A DNA stretch of 64,000 bases from Anabaena sp. PCC 7108 (GCF_000332135.1 NZ_KB235896.1:4146356-4210355), one strand, 5' to 3'; shown: positions 34,468-44,365, counted from the first letter of the stretch. The notes: generated by a model from the sequence alone, not told the origin. Numbers and translations are program-made.

Positions 34468-34793
34468 AGTTTTGTCTCCTGGATGTTTTCACCTTTACTA
34501 TGATGACATTTTTGGGAGGGTTTGGAGTAAGCTGTTGTGCGATCGCAATGAGAATACATTGGTACGATACCTTCACCAAATTGAAAAAAGCCTTGCTTCG
34601 TAAGTTGGGTTGCGCTGTCGCTTAACCCAACCGTAAGTATTCAGCCATAGCACTCCTTCATACCCAGATCCCCGACTTCTTTTATTTATTGTGTCCACAA
34701 ATTATAAATTGATGTCAGAAGTCGGGGATCTTATCACCTTACCTGAATCCTTACACCCAACCTACAAAAAATAGCGAAGATATTGATTGATAA
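34468..34793. other. Intergenic region with two repeat types
   Basis: 326 bp between recR and the CBS gene. Contains an HIP1-like site, a copy of the GTTGGGTTGCGCTGTC / CTTAACCCAACC repeat at 34598-34633, and a perfect 15-bp inverted repeat at 34666-34680 and 34717-34731 (AGATCCCCGACTTCT / AGAAGTCGGGGATCT), 36 nt apart. No gene. Confidence 0.8.
34666..34731. repeat. REP-like inverted repeat
   Basis: Perfect 15-bp arms, AGATCCCCGACTTCT and its complement, separated by 36 AT-rich nt. Could fold as a long hairpin at the end of the CBS gene transcript, or be a mobile palindrome. Confidence 0.85.
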
Positions 34794-35591
34794 TTATTCA
34801 ATTTCTTCACATCTAATTAACAACCGTTCCAGGTCTTCAGCTAAGGAAATCAAATCTTTCCAAGAGGAACCACTAACTAAACTTTGAGCGTGGGCTAAAC
34901 GGTTTCGCAAATGTTCAGCCGATTTAAGGAACCTTTCACCAAACCGCTTTGATTTCATTTCTAATTGCTGAAAAAGTTCTGGTTGATTCAATACCAATTC
35001 TCGTTTATCGCAAAATTGCAAATAATCTAATAAATCTGTAGCTTCATTTCTTTCTTGACTTTCACGCCATAACTTTTGAGCAGCTTCTAAACGGTCAGGT
35101 TTGAGGACTTTTTGCCAAGAATCTTGAGGATAATAAAGCCTTACTAGTCGTAACAGATTCATTTCTAGCAGCGTCACCAAGCCAAATAGTAACATTCTGA
35201 CTGGGGCTTTTTGCAAATCACCACAAGTAATAATACCACTTACTTTATTACAGTCTAATACAAATAATCTTGGCGTTTGTTTCAGAATAGGAAACAACTT
35301 CATTAGTGGGGTGGAAATAGCGACTAATTCTTGAGGATGAAATACCCGTTGATAGTCGCTGCATTTTCCAAATTCGCTTTTTAGTAAGGTTGTAATTTCT
35401 ACATAACCACTGATAATATCTCCTGTTTTTACCCCCACCACATCAAAATCCTGTAACTGCATCCAATTTATTACTTCTGTTACATCTGCGTCAGCCGTTA
35501 CAGCTTTTAATGGTTCGGCTACATATTCTATGGTGATACTGTTCTCAAATAAGCTTCGTAAGTCTTGAGAACGGGATTTTAGCTGTTTCAT
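34794..35591 (-). CDS. CBS-domain protein with HEPN-like C-terminus
   Basis: A 265-residue protein. Residues 20-130 form a CBS pair by pattern (AEPLKAVTADADVTEVINWM; FDVVGVKTGDIISGYVEITT; LFVLDCNKVSGIITCGDLQK), which usually binds adenine nucleotides. The helical C-terminus (about 140-265) ends LRNRLAHAQSLV, with R229 to H234 as the RX4H motif of HEPN-fold ribonucleases, followed by an amphipathic helix. It is unfused to a transporter or channel. The combination suggests a nucleotide-sensing, HEPN-containing regulator or toxin; activity is inferred. The gene stands alone downstream of purU. Confidence 0.75.
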   Translation of the reverse strand: MKQLKSRSQDLRSLFENSITIEYVAEPLKAVTADADVTEVINWMQLQDFDVVGVKTGDIISGYVEITTLLKSEFGKCSDYQRVFHPQELVAISTPLMKLFPILKQTPRLFVLDCNKVSGIITCGDLQKAPVRMLLFGLVTLLEMNLLRLVRLYYPQDSWQKVLKPDRLEAAQKLWRESQERNEATDLLDYLQFCDKRELVLNQPELFQQLEMKSKRFGERFLKSAEHLRNRLAHAQSLVSGSSWKDLISLAEDLERLLIRCEEIE

Positions 35592-35682
35592 CTATCGTTA
35601 GGAATAAGACATCCACAGGACTAGTATTTCATGAAAGTCTACATTTTTACTGTCCTCTAGATATCATCTGTGACTATTTCCT

Positions 35683-36534
35683 TTACTCAAAGACAACAGT
35701 ACGATTTCCATACACTAAAACGCGATTTTGTAAATGCAATCTTACCGCCCTAGCTAACACAACTCTCTCCAAATCTTTACCCTTTCTGACTAAATCATCC
35801 ACTTCATCACGGTGACTCACTCGCACCACATCCTGCTCAATAATTGGTCCCGCATCTAAATCAGCAGTAGCATAATGTGCTGTTGCGCCAATAATTTTTA
35901 CACCTCTTTCAAAAGCTCGATGATAGGGATTAGCACCAATAAAAGCAGGTAAAAAGGAATGATGAATATTGATAATTTGCGGAAATTGTTTAATAAAATC
36001 TGCGCTAACAATCTGCATATATTTTGCTAAAACAACTAAATCAATATTGTATTTTTTTAATAATTCTAGTTGTTTAAATTCTTGTTCAATTTTATTATCT
36101 TTAGTAATGGGAATATGATGATATTCAATCCCAAATTGTTCCGCTACTCCCTGTAAATCAGGATGGTTGCTGATAATTATGGGAATTTCAGCAATAAATT
36201 CCTTAGCGCGTTGTCGCCAAATTAAATCAAAAAGACAATGGTCTTGTTTACTTACCCAAATAGCTAGACGGGGAACAGTATCAGAAAAGTGTAATTCCCA
36301 TGTAGCGCCTAAAGGTTGACCAATAGCATTAAATGCTGGTTCAATCAAATTTTTGGGTAAATTAAACCCTTTTAACTGCCATTCTATACGGGTGAGAAAT
36401 AACCCAGCAGCAGCATCTGTATGTTGGTCGGCATGGATAATATTACCACCATTAGCATAGATAAAATTGGCAATTTTGGCAACTAATCCCCGTTGATCTG
36501 GACAGGAAATCAGTAAAGTTGCTGTTGACTTCAT
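35683..36534 (-). CDS. purU: Formyltetrahydrofolate deformylase
   Basis: A 283-residue enzyme that hydrolyses 10-formyl-THF to THF and formate, tuning the one-carbon pool. N-terminal ACT domain (TATLLISCPDQRGLVAKIAN) and C-terminal formyltransferase-fold hydrolase with VVLAKYMQIVSADFI, INIHHSFLPAFIGANPYHRA, IIGATAHYATADLDAGPIIEQ and the catalytic Asp in DLDAGPI. Normal length. It follows the DUF4340 gene by 15 bp and may be part of that operon. Confidence 0.95.
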   Translation of the reverse strand: MKSTATLLISCPDQRGLVAKIANFIYANGGNIIHADQHTDAAAGLFLTRIEWQLKGFNLPKNLIEPAFNAIGQPLGATWELHFSDTVPRLAIWVSKQDHCLFDLIWRQRAKEFIAEIPIIISNHPDLQGVAEQFGIEYHHIPITKDNKIEQEFKQLELLKKYNIDLVVLAKYMQIVSADFIKQFPQIINIHHSFLPAFIGANPYHRAFERGVKIIGATAHYATADLDAGPIIEQDVVRVSHRDEVDDLVRKGKDLERVVLARAVRLHLQNRVLVYGNRTVVFE

Positions 36535-36549
36535 TTAGATAAATATCAG

Positions 36550-37167
36550 TTATTTACTATTTGTGGGTGTTGGTAAAGTAAGACTAGGTAAAGGCTGTGA
36601 TTCACTTTTATTTTCTATTTGTTTCCACTCTGATAATTGACGATTTACCGCATTGCTAAAATCTGGAGATACTAACAATAGATTTATCTTACCATTTTGT
36701 TGAGTATTGGGATCAATTTGAGCATATAAAAAGCTCTTGTTAAAATTAGTATTTCCTAAAATTAACTGATGGGTTTGCTGATTTTTGAGTTTGATATCAA
36801 TAGTTGCTTGGGGTTTATCTAAACCAAATTCTTGGAGTTGACTAACTTGAGTTGATAGATTTTTGTCGCTTTTACCTTTTACCAATAAATCCAGCAAATA
36901 TGAAACAATAGCATCATTTGCAGGTTCAGAAATTGGCGATTTGATTAACCACTTAGGTTCTTCAGGTTTATTGCTACGTTCTAGATTCAAATTAATGTCT
37001 TTTGTGGTTACTGTTAATGATTGAATATCATCAGCAGCAAAAGAGAAAATTTGCTGTTTTTGTTCTTTAGTTTCTTCTTGCTGAGTTGCATTTTTAATTT
37101 CCAAAAAGTAAACAAAACCACCCAAACCTAGGGCTAAAAGTATCAAAATTAAAGTGCTGCGTTTCAT
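36550..37167 (-). CDS. DUF4340 protein of Gld-type ABC operon
   Basis: A 205-residue protein with one N-terminal TM helix (LILILLALGLGGFVYFLEI) and an exported DUF4340 domain (IQSLTVTTKDINLNLERSNK, GLDKPQATIDIKLKNQQTHQ). Always associated with GldG-like proteins. Function unknown; likely envelope-associated. The 3' end is Pro- and Ser-rich. The upstream 115 bp carries the composite repeat at 37179. Confidence 0.85.
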   Translation of the reverse strand: MKRSTLILILLALGLGGFVYFLEIKNATQQEETKEQKQQIFSFAADDIQSLTVTTKDINLNLERSNKPEEPKWLIKSPISEPANDAIVSYLLDLLVKGKSDKNLSTQVSQLQEFGLDKPQATIDIKLKNQQTHQLILGNTNFNKSFLYAQIDPNTQQNGKINLLLVSPDFSNAVNRQLSEWKQIENKSESQPLPSLTLPTPTNSK

Positions 37168-37178
37168 TTAGTCATCGA

Positions 37179-37264
37179 TGATTGGTGATTGGTGATTGGT
37201 GATTGGTGATTGGTGATTGGTGATTGGTCATTTTCTCCGCGTCCCCGCGTCCCCGCGTCTCCCC
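37179..37264. repeat. Composite repeat: TGATTGG heptamers plus CCGCGTC tract
   Basis: About seven tandem TGATTGG units followed by TCATTTTCTCCGCGTCCC and two to three CCGCGTC words. The same composite occurs inverted at 47886-47986, and a variant sits at 47551-47640. Confidence 0.92.
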
Positions 37265-37281
37265 TCCTCAGTAACTAATAT

Positions 37282-39120
37282 CTATCTTCGTTTCCACCAA
37301 ATAATACCGCCTGTTGTTAAACTAATTAAAGGTAAAAGCAGCAAGGAAGATATTATTAAAATATTTGCTTGAGTCGTTGACATGGTGATGCGACGATTTG
37401 TCGGTTCTTTAGGGCGAATTGAAAGAGGTTGCTGGTCTTGTTGACTTAACCAAGTGACTGAATTAAGAAATACATCTCCATTTAATTGTTGTTCAAATAA
37501 GCCGTCTGTAGCAAAATCTGAGTTTCCTAATACTACTAACCGCGATTCTTTAGGAGTAGTTTGGGAAGTTGTGGGAGTTGGTGAAGTTGTTGGAGTTGGT
37601 GAAGTTGTGGGAGTTGGTGAAGTTGTGGGAGTTGGTGAAGTTGTGGGAGTTGGTGAAGTTGTGGGAGTTGGTGAAGTTGTTGGAGTTGTTGGAGTTGGGG
37701 AAGTTGTTGGAGTTGGGGAAGTTGTGGGAGTTGGTGAAGTTGGTGTTGGTGAAGTTGTGGGAGTTGGTGAAGTTGTGGGAGTTGGTGAAGTTGTTGGAGT
37801 TGTTGGAGTTGGTGAAGTTGTTGGTGTTGGTGTTGGTGAAGTTGTTGGTGTTGGTGTTGGGACAACTTGGACTGGTAAATTTCTTTTTAAAGCCACACCC
37901 AAAGTTAGAGGACCTTTGAGGTCTTTACCTTCATTAAACTCTAATTTTTCATTTTGTTGGTCACTTTCTGCCCAACTGTTAGGATATGGTTTAGTTTTGA
38001 GTAAAGAAATAGATTCAATACCAGAAACCGGAGTAATTTGTAAAGGTCGGACTAGGGGATAAAAAGAAATACCATTACCGAAATCTTTAGTAATAGGATG
38101 TTGTCCATATTCTGTGACTAGAGGTGCTGCTGGTCCAAGTCCTAAACTTTGTCCAGATATATCAATAGCCAAACGATTATCTAATACCACGCCCCAATCT
38201 TTTAGCAAACTATCAATTTTAGGATTGGTATTGGGGTCAATCATCAACAGTAAGTTACCGCCACGATTAAGATAGTCTTGTAAGGCTTTAACTTCACCTG
38301 CAAATAACTCTCGTTTTGCACCGGCTAAAATCACGACAGATGCATCTTCAGGAACTTGAGAAACTTCTGCTAAATTTAATGGTACAGCGGTGAAATTTTT
38401 ATCTGTTAATCCTTGAATTGCTTGGGAAATTGCACCTTTACCTGGTGTAAGTTGGTGTTCGCCGTGACCTTGGAGAAAGTAAACTTGTGCGGTAGTGTTG
38501 CTAGTGATTTGTTGGAGGCGATTAGTTAACTTAACTTCTGAAAGACGTTCATTTTCATTGACTGTCTGCACTAATTGCCGCTTCTTTTCAAATTCTAGAT
38601 ACACTTCACCAAAATCTTTAACACCAAACTTTTCTGCTAATCCTGGTCTAATTTGAGGATCAATATATTCAAATTTAAATTTTGGACTTTGACGCTGAAA
38701 ATTTTCTAGTAATTCTTGGTCTTGAGGATATTTATCTCTAGCAAATACCCAGACCTTAGCTTGTTGTGGTAAGGCTTTTAGTAATTCTTTAGATTGAGGG
38801 GCGAGGGTAAATAACTGTGTATCTGTTAAGTCTAACCGCAGGTGATAGCGAGTACCTAAAAAGTTGATTAATCCCAAAATGGTTAATACTGCTAAAGTTG
38901 CGAATAAGGCATTTGTACCTGTTTGGGTTGAACGGTTTTTCCACCATTTACTCTGCTGACTTTGTAAGATTATCCACAGGAGGCAAATTACGAAACCTGT
39001 AATTAAAAATAAGCAGGGAATTAATCCCCATTTTTCGGTGATGATACCTGCTGTTACGCCGACAGATATGAAGAATGGTCCTAGCCAAAATATGAGTTTC
39101 CAAGTTTGTTTTTTAATCAT
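37282..39120 (-). CDS. GldG-like ABC-associated exported protein with PTTSPTP repeats
   Basis: A 612-residue protein: two N-terminal TM helices (about 8-28 and 35-55) with a third near 75-95, then an exported GldG-like domain ([52 protein letters not shown]), then the low-complexity Pro/Thr/Ser region at about 420-525 (PTTSPTP units), then [17 protein letters not shown] and a C-terminal TM. The Pro/Thr stretch interrupts the C-terminal part and is a variable spacer. It partners with the ABC ATPase and permease upstream; the role in export of envelope material is inferred. Confidence 0.88.
   Translation of the reverse strand: MIKKQTWKLIFWLGPFFISVGVTAGIITEKWGLIPCLFLITGFVICLLWIILQSQQSKWWKNRSTQTGTNALFATLAVLTILGLINFLGTRYHLRLDLTDTQLFTLAPQSKELLKALPQQAKVWVFARDKYPQDQELLENFQRQSPKFKFEYIDPQIRPGLAEKFGVKDFGEVYLEFEKKRQLVQTVNENERLSEVKLTNRLQQITSNTTAQVYFLQGHGEHQLTPGKGAISQAIQGLTDKNFTAVPLNLAEVSQVPEDASVVILAGAKRELFAGEVKALQDYLNRGGNLLLMIDPNTNPKIDSLLKDWGVVLDNRLAIDISGQSLGLGPAAPLVTEYGQHPITKDFGNGISFYPLVRPLQITPVSGIESISLLKTKPYPNSWAESDQQNEKLEFNEGKDLKGPLTLGVALKRNLPVQVVPTPTPTTSPTPTPTTSPTPTTPTTSPTPTTSPTPTTSPTPTSPTPTTSPTPTTSPTPTTPTTSPTPTTSPTPTTSPTPTTSPTPTTSPTPTTSPTPTTSQTTPKESRLVVLGNSDFATDGLFEQQLNGDVFLNSVTWLSQQDQQPLSIRPKEPTNRRITMSTTQANILIISSLLLLPLISLTTGGIIWWKRR
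37557..37862. repeat. Coding repeat of PTTSPTP units
   Basis: About 17 copies of an 18-bp unit (GTTGGTGAAGTTGTGGGA and GTTGGAGTTG variants) in the GldG-like gene. Slippage in steps of 3 keeps the frame; several units are shortened. Copy number should vary between strains. Confidence 0.95.
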
Positions 39121-39235
39121 TAGTTAGTTATTGGTCATTTTGTAATAAGGCAATGAATAATTAACGGTAGATAAATGCGGATGAATTTTTTAGAAGCTGT
39201 CTATTGGTGATTGGGTGGAGAAGAAGATCATGTCT

Positions 39236-40048
39236 CTAACGTCTTTGAAAGCGGAGTGCATCAATTGATTGGGCGGTGAGAAAAATGCCTAAAATAATGT
39301 AACTGGCAAATAATATTAAGGCGCTGGTATCGAAAATGCCTTGAACTAGGGTATTGTAATGTTTAAGTAAGGAAAGATGACCCAATGCTTGTCCTATAGA
39401 ACCGGGTATGTTGCTGGCGATTGCATCAATAAATAACAGCAAGATAATGACTGCAAAACTGAGGACTGCTGATAAAAGTGTGCTGTCTGTTAATGAGGAA
39501 ATAAACATTCCTAAAGATAAGATAGCTGCGGCTAGTAAGATTAATCCTAAGTGACCGAGTAAGGGAATTATGGGTGACATGGGGGGATTTGAACTGCTGA
39601 GTGCGATCGCTTCAAATCCTAATAGGGGTAAAATCAATGTGATCAAAAATGTTAGCACTCCTAATAATTTCCCGACGGCTACAGCCCAATTGGTAATTGG
39701 TGATGTGGCTAATAGTTCTAATGTTCCCCGTTTGCGTTCTTCGGCGTAAAGTCCCATTGAAAGTATGGGTAGGATAAATAATAACAGCCACCCCATGCGG
39801 TCTAAAAATGCCCGTACAAATTCATAAGGTACATCTATGGGCGGTACTGGGACTCCTATTTGTTGTCCTTGGATGTCATAAGCTGCTACGGTGGGCAAAA
39901 TGCCTCCTGGGCCTAGCAAAATCATGACGAGGAATAAGCCGGAGATAAACCAAAAGATGCCAGCAATACCATAAGCTAAAGGCGATACAAAATAACTTTG
40001 TAGTTCTCGGCGATAAATGGCAATGATATTAGCTAGTACTATACCCAT
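39236..40048 (-). CDS. ABC-2 type permease (GldF-like)
   Basis: A 270-residue polytopic protein (six TM helices): IYRRELQSYFVSPLAYGIAG, EERKRGTLELLATSPITNWA (ABC-2 EExxRGTLE signature near residue 107) and further TM segments. Its start abuts the ATPase stop (40048/40049). Couples with the ATPase as an exporter. Usually with GldG-like and DUF4340, as here. Confidence 0.92.
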   Translation of the reverse strand: MGIVLANIIAIYRRELQSYFVSPLAYGIAGIFWFISGLFLVMILLGPGGILPTVAAYDIQGQQIGVPVPPIDVPYEFVRAFLDRMGWLLLFILPILSMGLYAEERKRGTLELLATSPITNWAVAVGKLLGVLTFLITLILPLLGFEAIALSSSNPPMSPIIPLLGHLGLILLAAAILSLGMFISSLTDSTLLSAVLSFAVIILLLFIDAIASNIPGSIGQALGHLSLLKHYNTLVQGIFDTSALILFASYIILGIFLTAQSIDALRFQRR

Positions 40049-41035
40049 CTATGCGGCTTCTCCTTCTGTGTCTTTTAAGTCTACTTCCAGGGATAAATTC
40101 TTTTCTTCTGTGGTCAGTTGCAAAAACACATCTTCTAGGGTAGCGCTGACTCGGCGCATTTCATATAAACCGAATCCGGCCCGAATCAAAGCCGCTGCAA
40201 TATCTTTGCCTGGTTCTGTTCCCGGTTGGGAGATTACCCGCATAGAAGCGCGGTTTTGAGAACTTGTCGGCATTGATTCTACCAGAATGACACCGGATAC
40301 ATTTTGCAATACTTGTTTGGCTAGAGGTACTTCTCCTGTAATTTCTAGTGCATACCCAGATCCACCGGTCAATTGTGTCATTAGGTTTTCTGGAGTATTA
40401 GTTGCTACGACTTTACCCCGATTGATAATGGCAACGCGGCTACAGGTCATACTCACTTCTGGTAGAATGTGAGTCGAGAGGATAATTGTGTGGGTTCCAG
40501 CCAGGCTTTTGATTAGGTTTCTGACTTCGATGATTTGGCGGGGGTCAAGTCCAACGGTTGGTTCGTCAAGAATGATAGCTGGGGGATCATGAACTATGGC
40601 TTGGGCTATACCGACTCTTTGACGATAGCCTTTAGAAAGTTTACGAATTATGACCTGGCGTTTTTCTTCCAAGTTGCAGCGTTGCATGGCGGCGATGACT
40701 TTTTTCGAGCGATCGCCTGCCGATATCCCCTTAATTCGGGCTACAAAGTGCAGAAAACCCTCAACTGTCATTTCGGGGTACAAGGGTGGTGTTTCTGGTA
40801 AATAGCCAATTTTTTGCCGGACTGCGAGGGAATTTTCATGGACATCATAACCCGCGATTTTGGCTGTTCCTTTGGTTGCAGGTAAATAGCCGGCTAAAAT
40901 TCGCATGGTTGTGGTTTTACCTGCGCCATTTGGCCCTAATAAACCGAGGATTTCTCCTGGTTCGACCTTAAAGGTGACATCACTAATGGCTGAGGTGGAA
41001 CCGTAAATTTTACTGAGATGTTCAACTTCTATCAT
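40049..41035 (-). CDS. ABC transporter ATP-binding protein (GldA-like)
   Basis: A 328-residue ATPase: MIEVEHLSKIYGSTSAISDV, Walker A GLLGPNGAGKTTTMRIL, Q-loop, signature LSKGYRQRVGIAQAIV, Walker B PAIILDEPTVGLDP and the H-loop IILSTHILPE. The C-terminal 110 residues (ENLMTQLTGGSGYALEITGE) are the DUF4162-like accessory domain. First gene of the four-gene operon. Substrate unknown. Confidence 0.94.
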   Translation of the reverse strand: MIEVEHLSKIYGSTSAISDVTFKVEPGEILGLLGPNGAGKTTTMRILAGYLPATKGTAKIAGYDVHENSLAVRQKIGYLPETPPLYPEMTVEGFLHFVARIKGISAGDRSKKVIAAMQRCNLEEKRQVIIRKLSKGYRQRVGIAQAIVHDPPAIILDEPTVGLDPRQIIEVRNLIKSLAGTHTIILSTHILPEVSMTCSRVAIINRGKVVATNTPENLMTQLTGGSGYALEITGEVPLAKQVLQNVSGVILVESMPTSSQNRASMRVISQPGTEPGKDIAAALIRAGFGLYEMRRVSATLEDVFLQLTTEEKNLSLEVDLKDTEGEAA

Positions 41036-41422
41036 TTAAATGTGAGCGATCGCAATTTAACATTCACAATATTGACATTTTTTTCCAGTTATTGGGGAAT
41101 AGGGAAAAATCTAAAACTGTTTACATTTTCGATCATGTCTATCAAACTTAGTCTAAAAATGCTCAGATGCAAAAATTCTGAAACCTGACAAAACTAAATA
41201 GATGAAACAGTTGTCACATTGTATAGACGGTGATAATTCATACAACAGGGAACTCTCTTTTTCTATGCTAGTGTTCTTAACTGCTGTCCCTCCGGCAACC
41301 GGAAATCTGCTGTAATTATTTTTGTCGGTTTCGTGGTAGCTTGCTGGGTGAAGAATTAAGCGTAAATACAAGCCAAAAGCATAGATTATGAAGTATAAAT
41401 TATAAATTACAAAGTATAAATT
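41036..41422. other. Divergent promoter gap with no gene seen
   Basis: 387 bp between the ABC operon (minus) and the SLH protein (plus). AT-rich; a TATAAATTATAAATTACAAA tract (41393-41418) lies directly before the SLH gene. No gene or strong hairpin seen. Confidence 0.6.
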
Positions 41423-43492
41423 ATGGTTGTTATCACAATCTATATAAACCCTGTAACAGGGAATGATACTAATACTGGCTCCCGGATAAGCCCTTTTAAA
41501 ACTATTACCCGCGCCCTCAAAGCGACTACCACATCTGCAATTATTCACTTAGCACCAGGAACTTACAGTACAGCTAGTGGTGAACTGTTTCCCTTGATTA
41601 TTCCTGAACAGATGCTGGTAGTAGGTAACGAAGCGAATAAAGGTCAGGGAATTGTGATTTTTGGAGGTGGTGAGTATCAAAGTCCTAGTTTTGGTCTACA
41701 AAATATCACCATGCTATTGCTAGGTGATGCCAGTTTGTTAGGTGTAACTGTGACTAATTCCATCACTAAGGGTACAGGTATTTGGATTGAGTCAACAGCA
41801 CCAACTTTGGTTAATAATACTTTCAGTAAATGTGGAAGAGAAGGAATATTTACGACAGGTAATGCTAAACCAGCAATTTTAGATAATCTGTTTGTGCAGA
41901 ATCTGTCCAGTGGGTTAATGATGGCACGTAATAGCAAGGGGGAAGTGCTGCGGAATAGTTTTCAAAATAACCCTATAGGGATCGCAATTAGTGATTTTGC
42001 TGCCCCGCTGGTGGCAAATAATCAGCTTTCAGAAAACCGGATAGCGATCGCACTTTCTCGTGATGCCACCCCCGTACTACGGCGAAATCTGATTACCAAA
42101 AATAGCCAAGGTGGTTTATTGGTAAATGGTAACGCTGTTCCTGACTTAGGTCGCGCCCAAGATCCCGCTGATAATATTTTTCGAGATCAAGGTGAATTTG
42201 ATGTCCAAAATTTATCATCCCAAACATTAACTTCTGTAGGCAATTTGTTAAATCCTAGTCAGATCAAGGGATTGGTGAAATTTATGGCTGCTACAGCAGA
42301 AACGCCTAGTCAAGTGGGAATTAGCAGCAGTTTTTCTGACTTAGATGGCCATTGGGCAGCAGCTTTTGTAGAAGCTTTAGTTAACAAAGGTTTAATTAGC
42401 GGCTTTCCTGATGGTACTTTTCAACCATCCACACCAATTACCCGCGCTCAATATGCTGCTTTAATTACCAAAACTTTTCAACTACTTACTAGTGATAAAT
42501 TAGATAAATTTAAAGATGTAAAAACTGATTTGTGGGCAGCTTCAGCTATTGCCAGTGCAGCCGAAGCAGGTTTTCTCAGTGGTTTTCCTGATGGGACATT
42601 TCGACCAGGGCAAAATTTAGCCAAGGTTCAGGCAATAGTATCAATTGTCAATGGTTTAAAATTGACAGGTGGGAATCCCAATGGATTAACGGTGTATAGC
42701 GATCGCGCTCAAATTCCCAGTTATGCGACCAATGCAGTGACAATTGCTACGCAAAAATTATTAGTAGTTAATTACCCGCAAACAGAATTACTAGAACCAT
42801 TACGAGAAATTACTCGTGCTGAGGTGGCAGCTTTAATTTATCAGGCTTTAGTCGCTAGAGGTGAAGTCGAAGCCATCTCTTCTGCCTATATTGTCAAACC
42901 AGAAACTGAAATTCCCTCCTTTTCCGATTTAGTGGGACATTGGGCTGAACCATTTATCCGTGCTTTAGTGAGTATGGGTCTAACCCAAGGCTTTGCAGAT
43001 GGGAGTTATCAACCAGATAAACCCATGACTCGCGCCCAATATACAGCTTTAGTCGCGGCCGCCTTTAACCCCACAGCCAAACGTCAAGCCACAGAGTTTA
43101 CAGATGTACCTCCAGATTTTTGGGCAGCGAAAGCCATTCAAATGGCAGCTAGAGGTGGTTTTGTGGGCGGATTTAGCGATCGCACCTTTCGCCCCGATCA
43201 AAATGTCCAACGGCTACAAGTGATTGTTTCCCTAGTGAACGGATTGGGATTACCAGCAGCTGATAACAGCGTCTCAATAGCTTACAGCGATAAAAAGTCG
43301 ATTCCTGAATATGCCCGCAGTGCGATCGCCGCTGCTACCCAACAGAAAATGATTGTCAATTATCCAGATCCCAAGCTACTTGCACCAACAAGAGATGCTA
43401 CACGGGCTGAAGTTGCAGCTATGATATATCAGGCATTAGTTGCCTTAAAACGGACTAAACCCATTAATTCGTCCTATATAGGACTGATGTGA
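41423..43492 (+). CDS. DUF1565 beta-helix protein with six SLH units
   Basis: A 689-residue protein. Residues 1-280 are a DUF1565 right-handed beta-helix domain (INPVTGNDTNTGSRISPFKT; IIHLAPGTYS; NNTFSKCGREGIFTTGN). The C-terminal half has two triplets of S-layer homology units: about 305, 365, 430 and 500, 560, 625 (GHWAAAFVEALVNKGLISGF; DLWAASAIASAAEAGFLSGF; YARSAIAAATQQKMIVNYPD), each with the DGTFxPxxxxTRAQ pattern. SLH units anchor proteins to envelope sugars in other bacteria, yet no signal peptide is visible; the N-terminus begins directly with the domain. Confidence 0.92.
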   Translation: MVVITIYINPVTGNDTNTGSRISPFKTITRALKATTTSAIIHLAPGTYSTASGELFPLIIPEQMLVVGNEANKGQGIVIFGGGEYQSPSFGLQNITMLLLGDASLLGVTVTNSITKGTGIWIESTAPTLVNNTFSKCGREGIFTTGNAKPAILDNLFVQNLSSGLMMARNSKGEVLRNSFQNNPIGIAISDFAAPLVANNQLSENRIAIALSRDATPVLRRNLITKNSQGGLLVNGNAVPDLGRAQDPADNIFRDQGEFDVQNLSSQTLTSVGNLLNPSQIKGLVKFMAATAETPSQVGISSSFSDLDGHWAAAFVEALVNKGLISGFPDGTFQPSTPITRAQYAALITKTFQLLTSDKLDKFKDVKTDLWAASAIASAAEAGFLSGFPDGTFRPGQNLAKVQAIVSIVNGLKLTGGNPNGLTVYSDRAQIPSYATNAVTIATQKLLVVNYPQTELLEPLREITRAEVAALIYQALVARGEVEAISSAYIVKPETEIPSFSDLVGHWAEPFIRALVSMGLTQGFADGSYQPDKPMTRAQYTALVAAAFNPTAKRQATEFTDVPPDFWAAKAIQMAARGGFVGGFSDRTFRPDQNVQRLQVIVSLVNGLGLPAADNSVSIAYSDKKSIPEYARSAIAAATQQKMIVNYPDPKLLAPTRDATRAEVAAMIYQALVALKRTKPINSSYIGLM

Positions 43493-43630
43493 CGAGGACG
43501 TGTCCCCGCGTTCAAGTTCTGCTATATTACTTTGCATATCAGCAATTGACCAGTAGAATGAAAAACACTGCCTATCAAATTTGCAGCTGGTGAGAAAAAC
43601 ACTCATGTAGCCAAAAATACGCTAGGCTAG

Positions 43631-44365
43631 ATGCGATGGGTGAAACATTTATACCTATTGCCTGGAACTAACAGCCCCATGCTAACAACAGCCCCAGACA
43701 CCTCCGCCGAATTAGCCGCTAAATTATTAGTTCATTATAGTTTTGAACTGAGTGGGTATAGTGCCAGTGAATTAATTAACAGCTGGCGACGAGAATACCC
43801 ACTGCATTGGTTACACTTAGCAGTGATTGAAGCACTGTATCAAGGTCGTTATAAAGCAATATCAGTACAACAAATTTTAACTTTTTGGCTCCGGCGGGAA
43901 CAGGTGATTTATCATTTCAACATGGAATTTGAACGCCTGATTTGCAGCAAATTTCCGGAAAGCTTAACCAAAATATCTCCACCTGTTTTACCACAGTTAC
44001 CACAAGCACCGCCGATTGAACCGACCCAAAATGCTCAATTATTACCTGCTAAAGTTGGGACTGCTTACCAAGAAAGTAAGATTCCTACTTACTCTTTAGC
44101 AAGCAGTGGGCAGGAAGGACGCGTTTTAACATCTCCTTCTTTTAAAGTAGCTCCAGATATTAGCAAGCGGCAATTAGCGACAGTTGTTAGTCAAAAGCTG
44201 ATTTCTCAAGGAAGTTTGATTCCAGAAAAACAGCCAAAAATGCTGCCAGAAAGTGCTAATAACCCACCAATTGGACAGTTTATGCCCCAAAGGAGCGATC
44301 GCTCTGAATCTTTCACATCTAAACTCAAAGCGATGACGGGAGAAGAGCCGGAATTTGCTGTGTAA
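43631..44365 (+). CDS. Conserved hypothetical protein
   Basis: A 244-residue protein. The N-terminal 115 residues are structured (AKLLVHYSFELSGYSASELI; YPLHWLHLAVIEALYQGRYK; QQILTFWLRREQVIYHFNME). The remainder is Pro- and Ser-rich and probably disordered. The start could instead be MLTTAPDTSAEL (43679), which would remove an odd basic leader; I keep the first because of the conserved block position. Family not recognised; probably cyanobacteria-specific. It stands between the SLH gene and repeat arrays. Confidence 0.75.
   Translation: MRWVKHLYLLPGTNSPMLTTAPDTSAELAAKLLVHYSFELSGYSASELINSWRREYPLHWLHLAVIEALYQGRYKAISVQQILTFWLRREQVIYHFNMEFERLICSKFPESLTKISPPVLPQLPQAPPIEPTQNAQLLPAKVGTAYQESKIPTYSLASSGQEGRVLTSPSFKVAPDISKRQLATVVSQKLISQGSLIPEKQPKMLPESANNPPIGQFMPQRSDRSESFTSKLKAMTGEEPEFAV

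Noticed and set aside
37454-38062. Long plus-strand frames opposite the PTTSPTP repeat (VGEVVGV and [10 protein letters not shown] types)
   Set aside because: Shadows of the repetitive GldG-like coding region; any frame of an 18-bp repeat stays open.
41153-41548. A 131-codon minus-strand frame over the SLH gene start
   Set aside because: No recognisable motif, low-complexity middle, and it overlaps the clear DUF1565 gene on the other strand.
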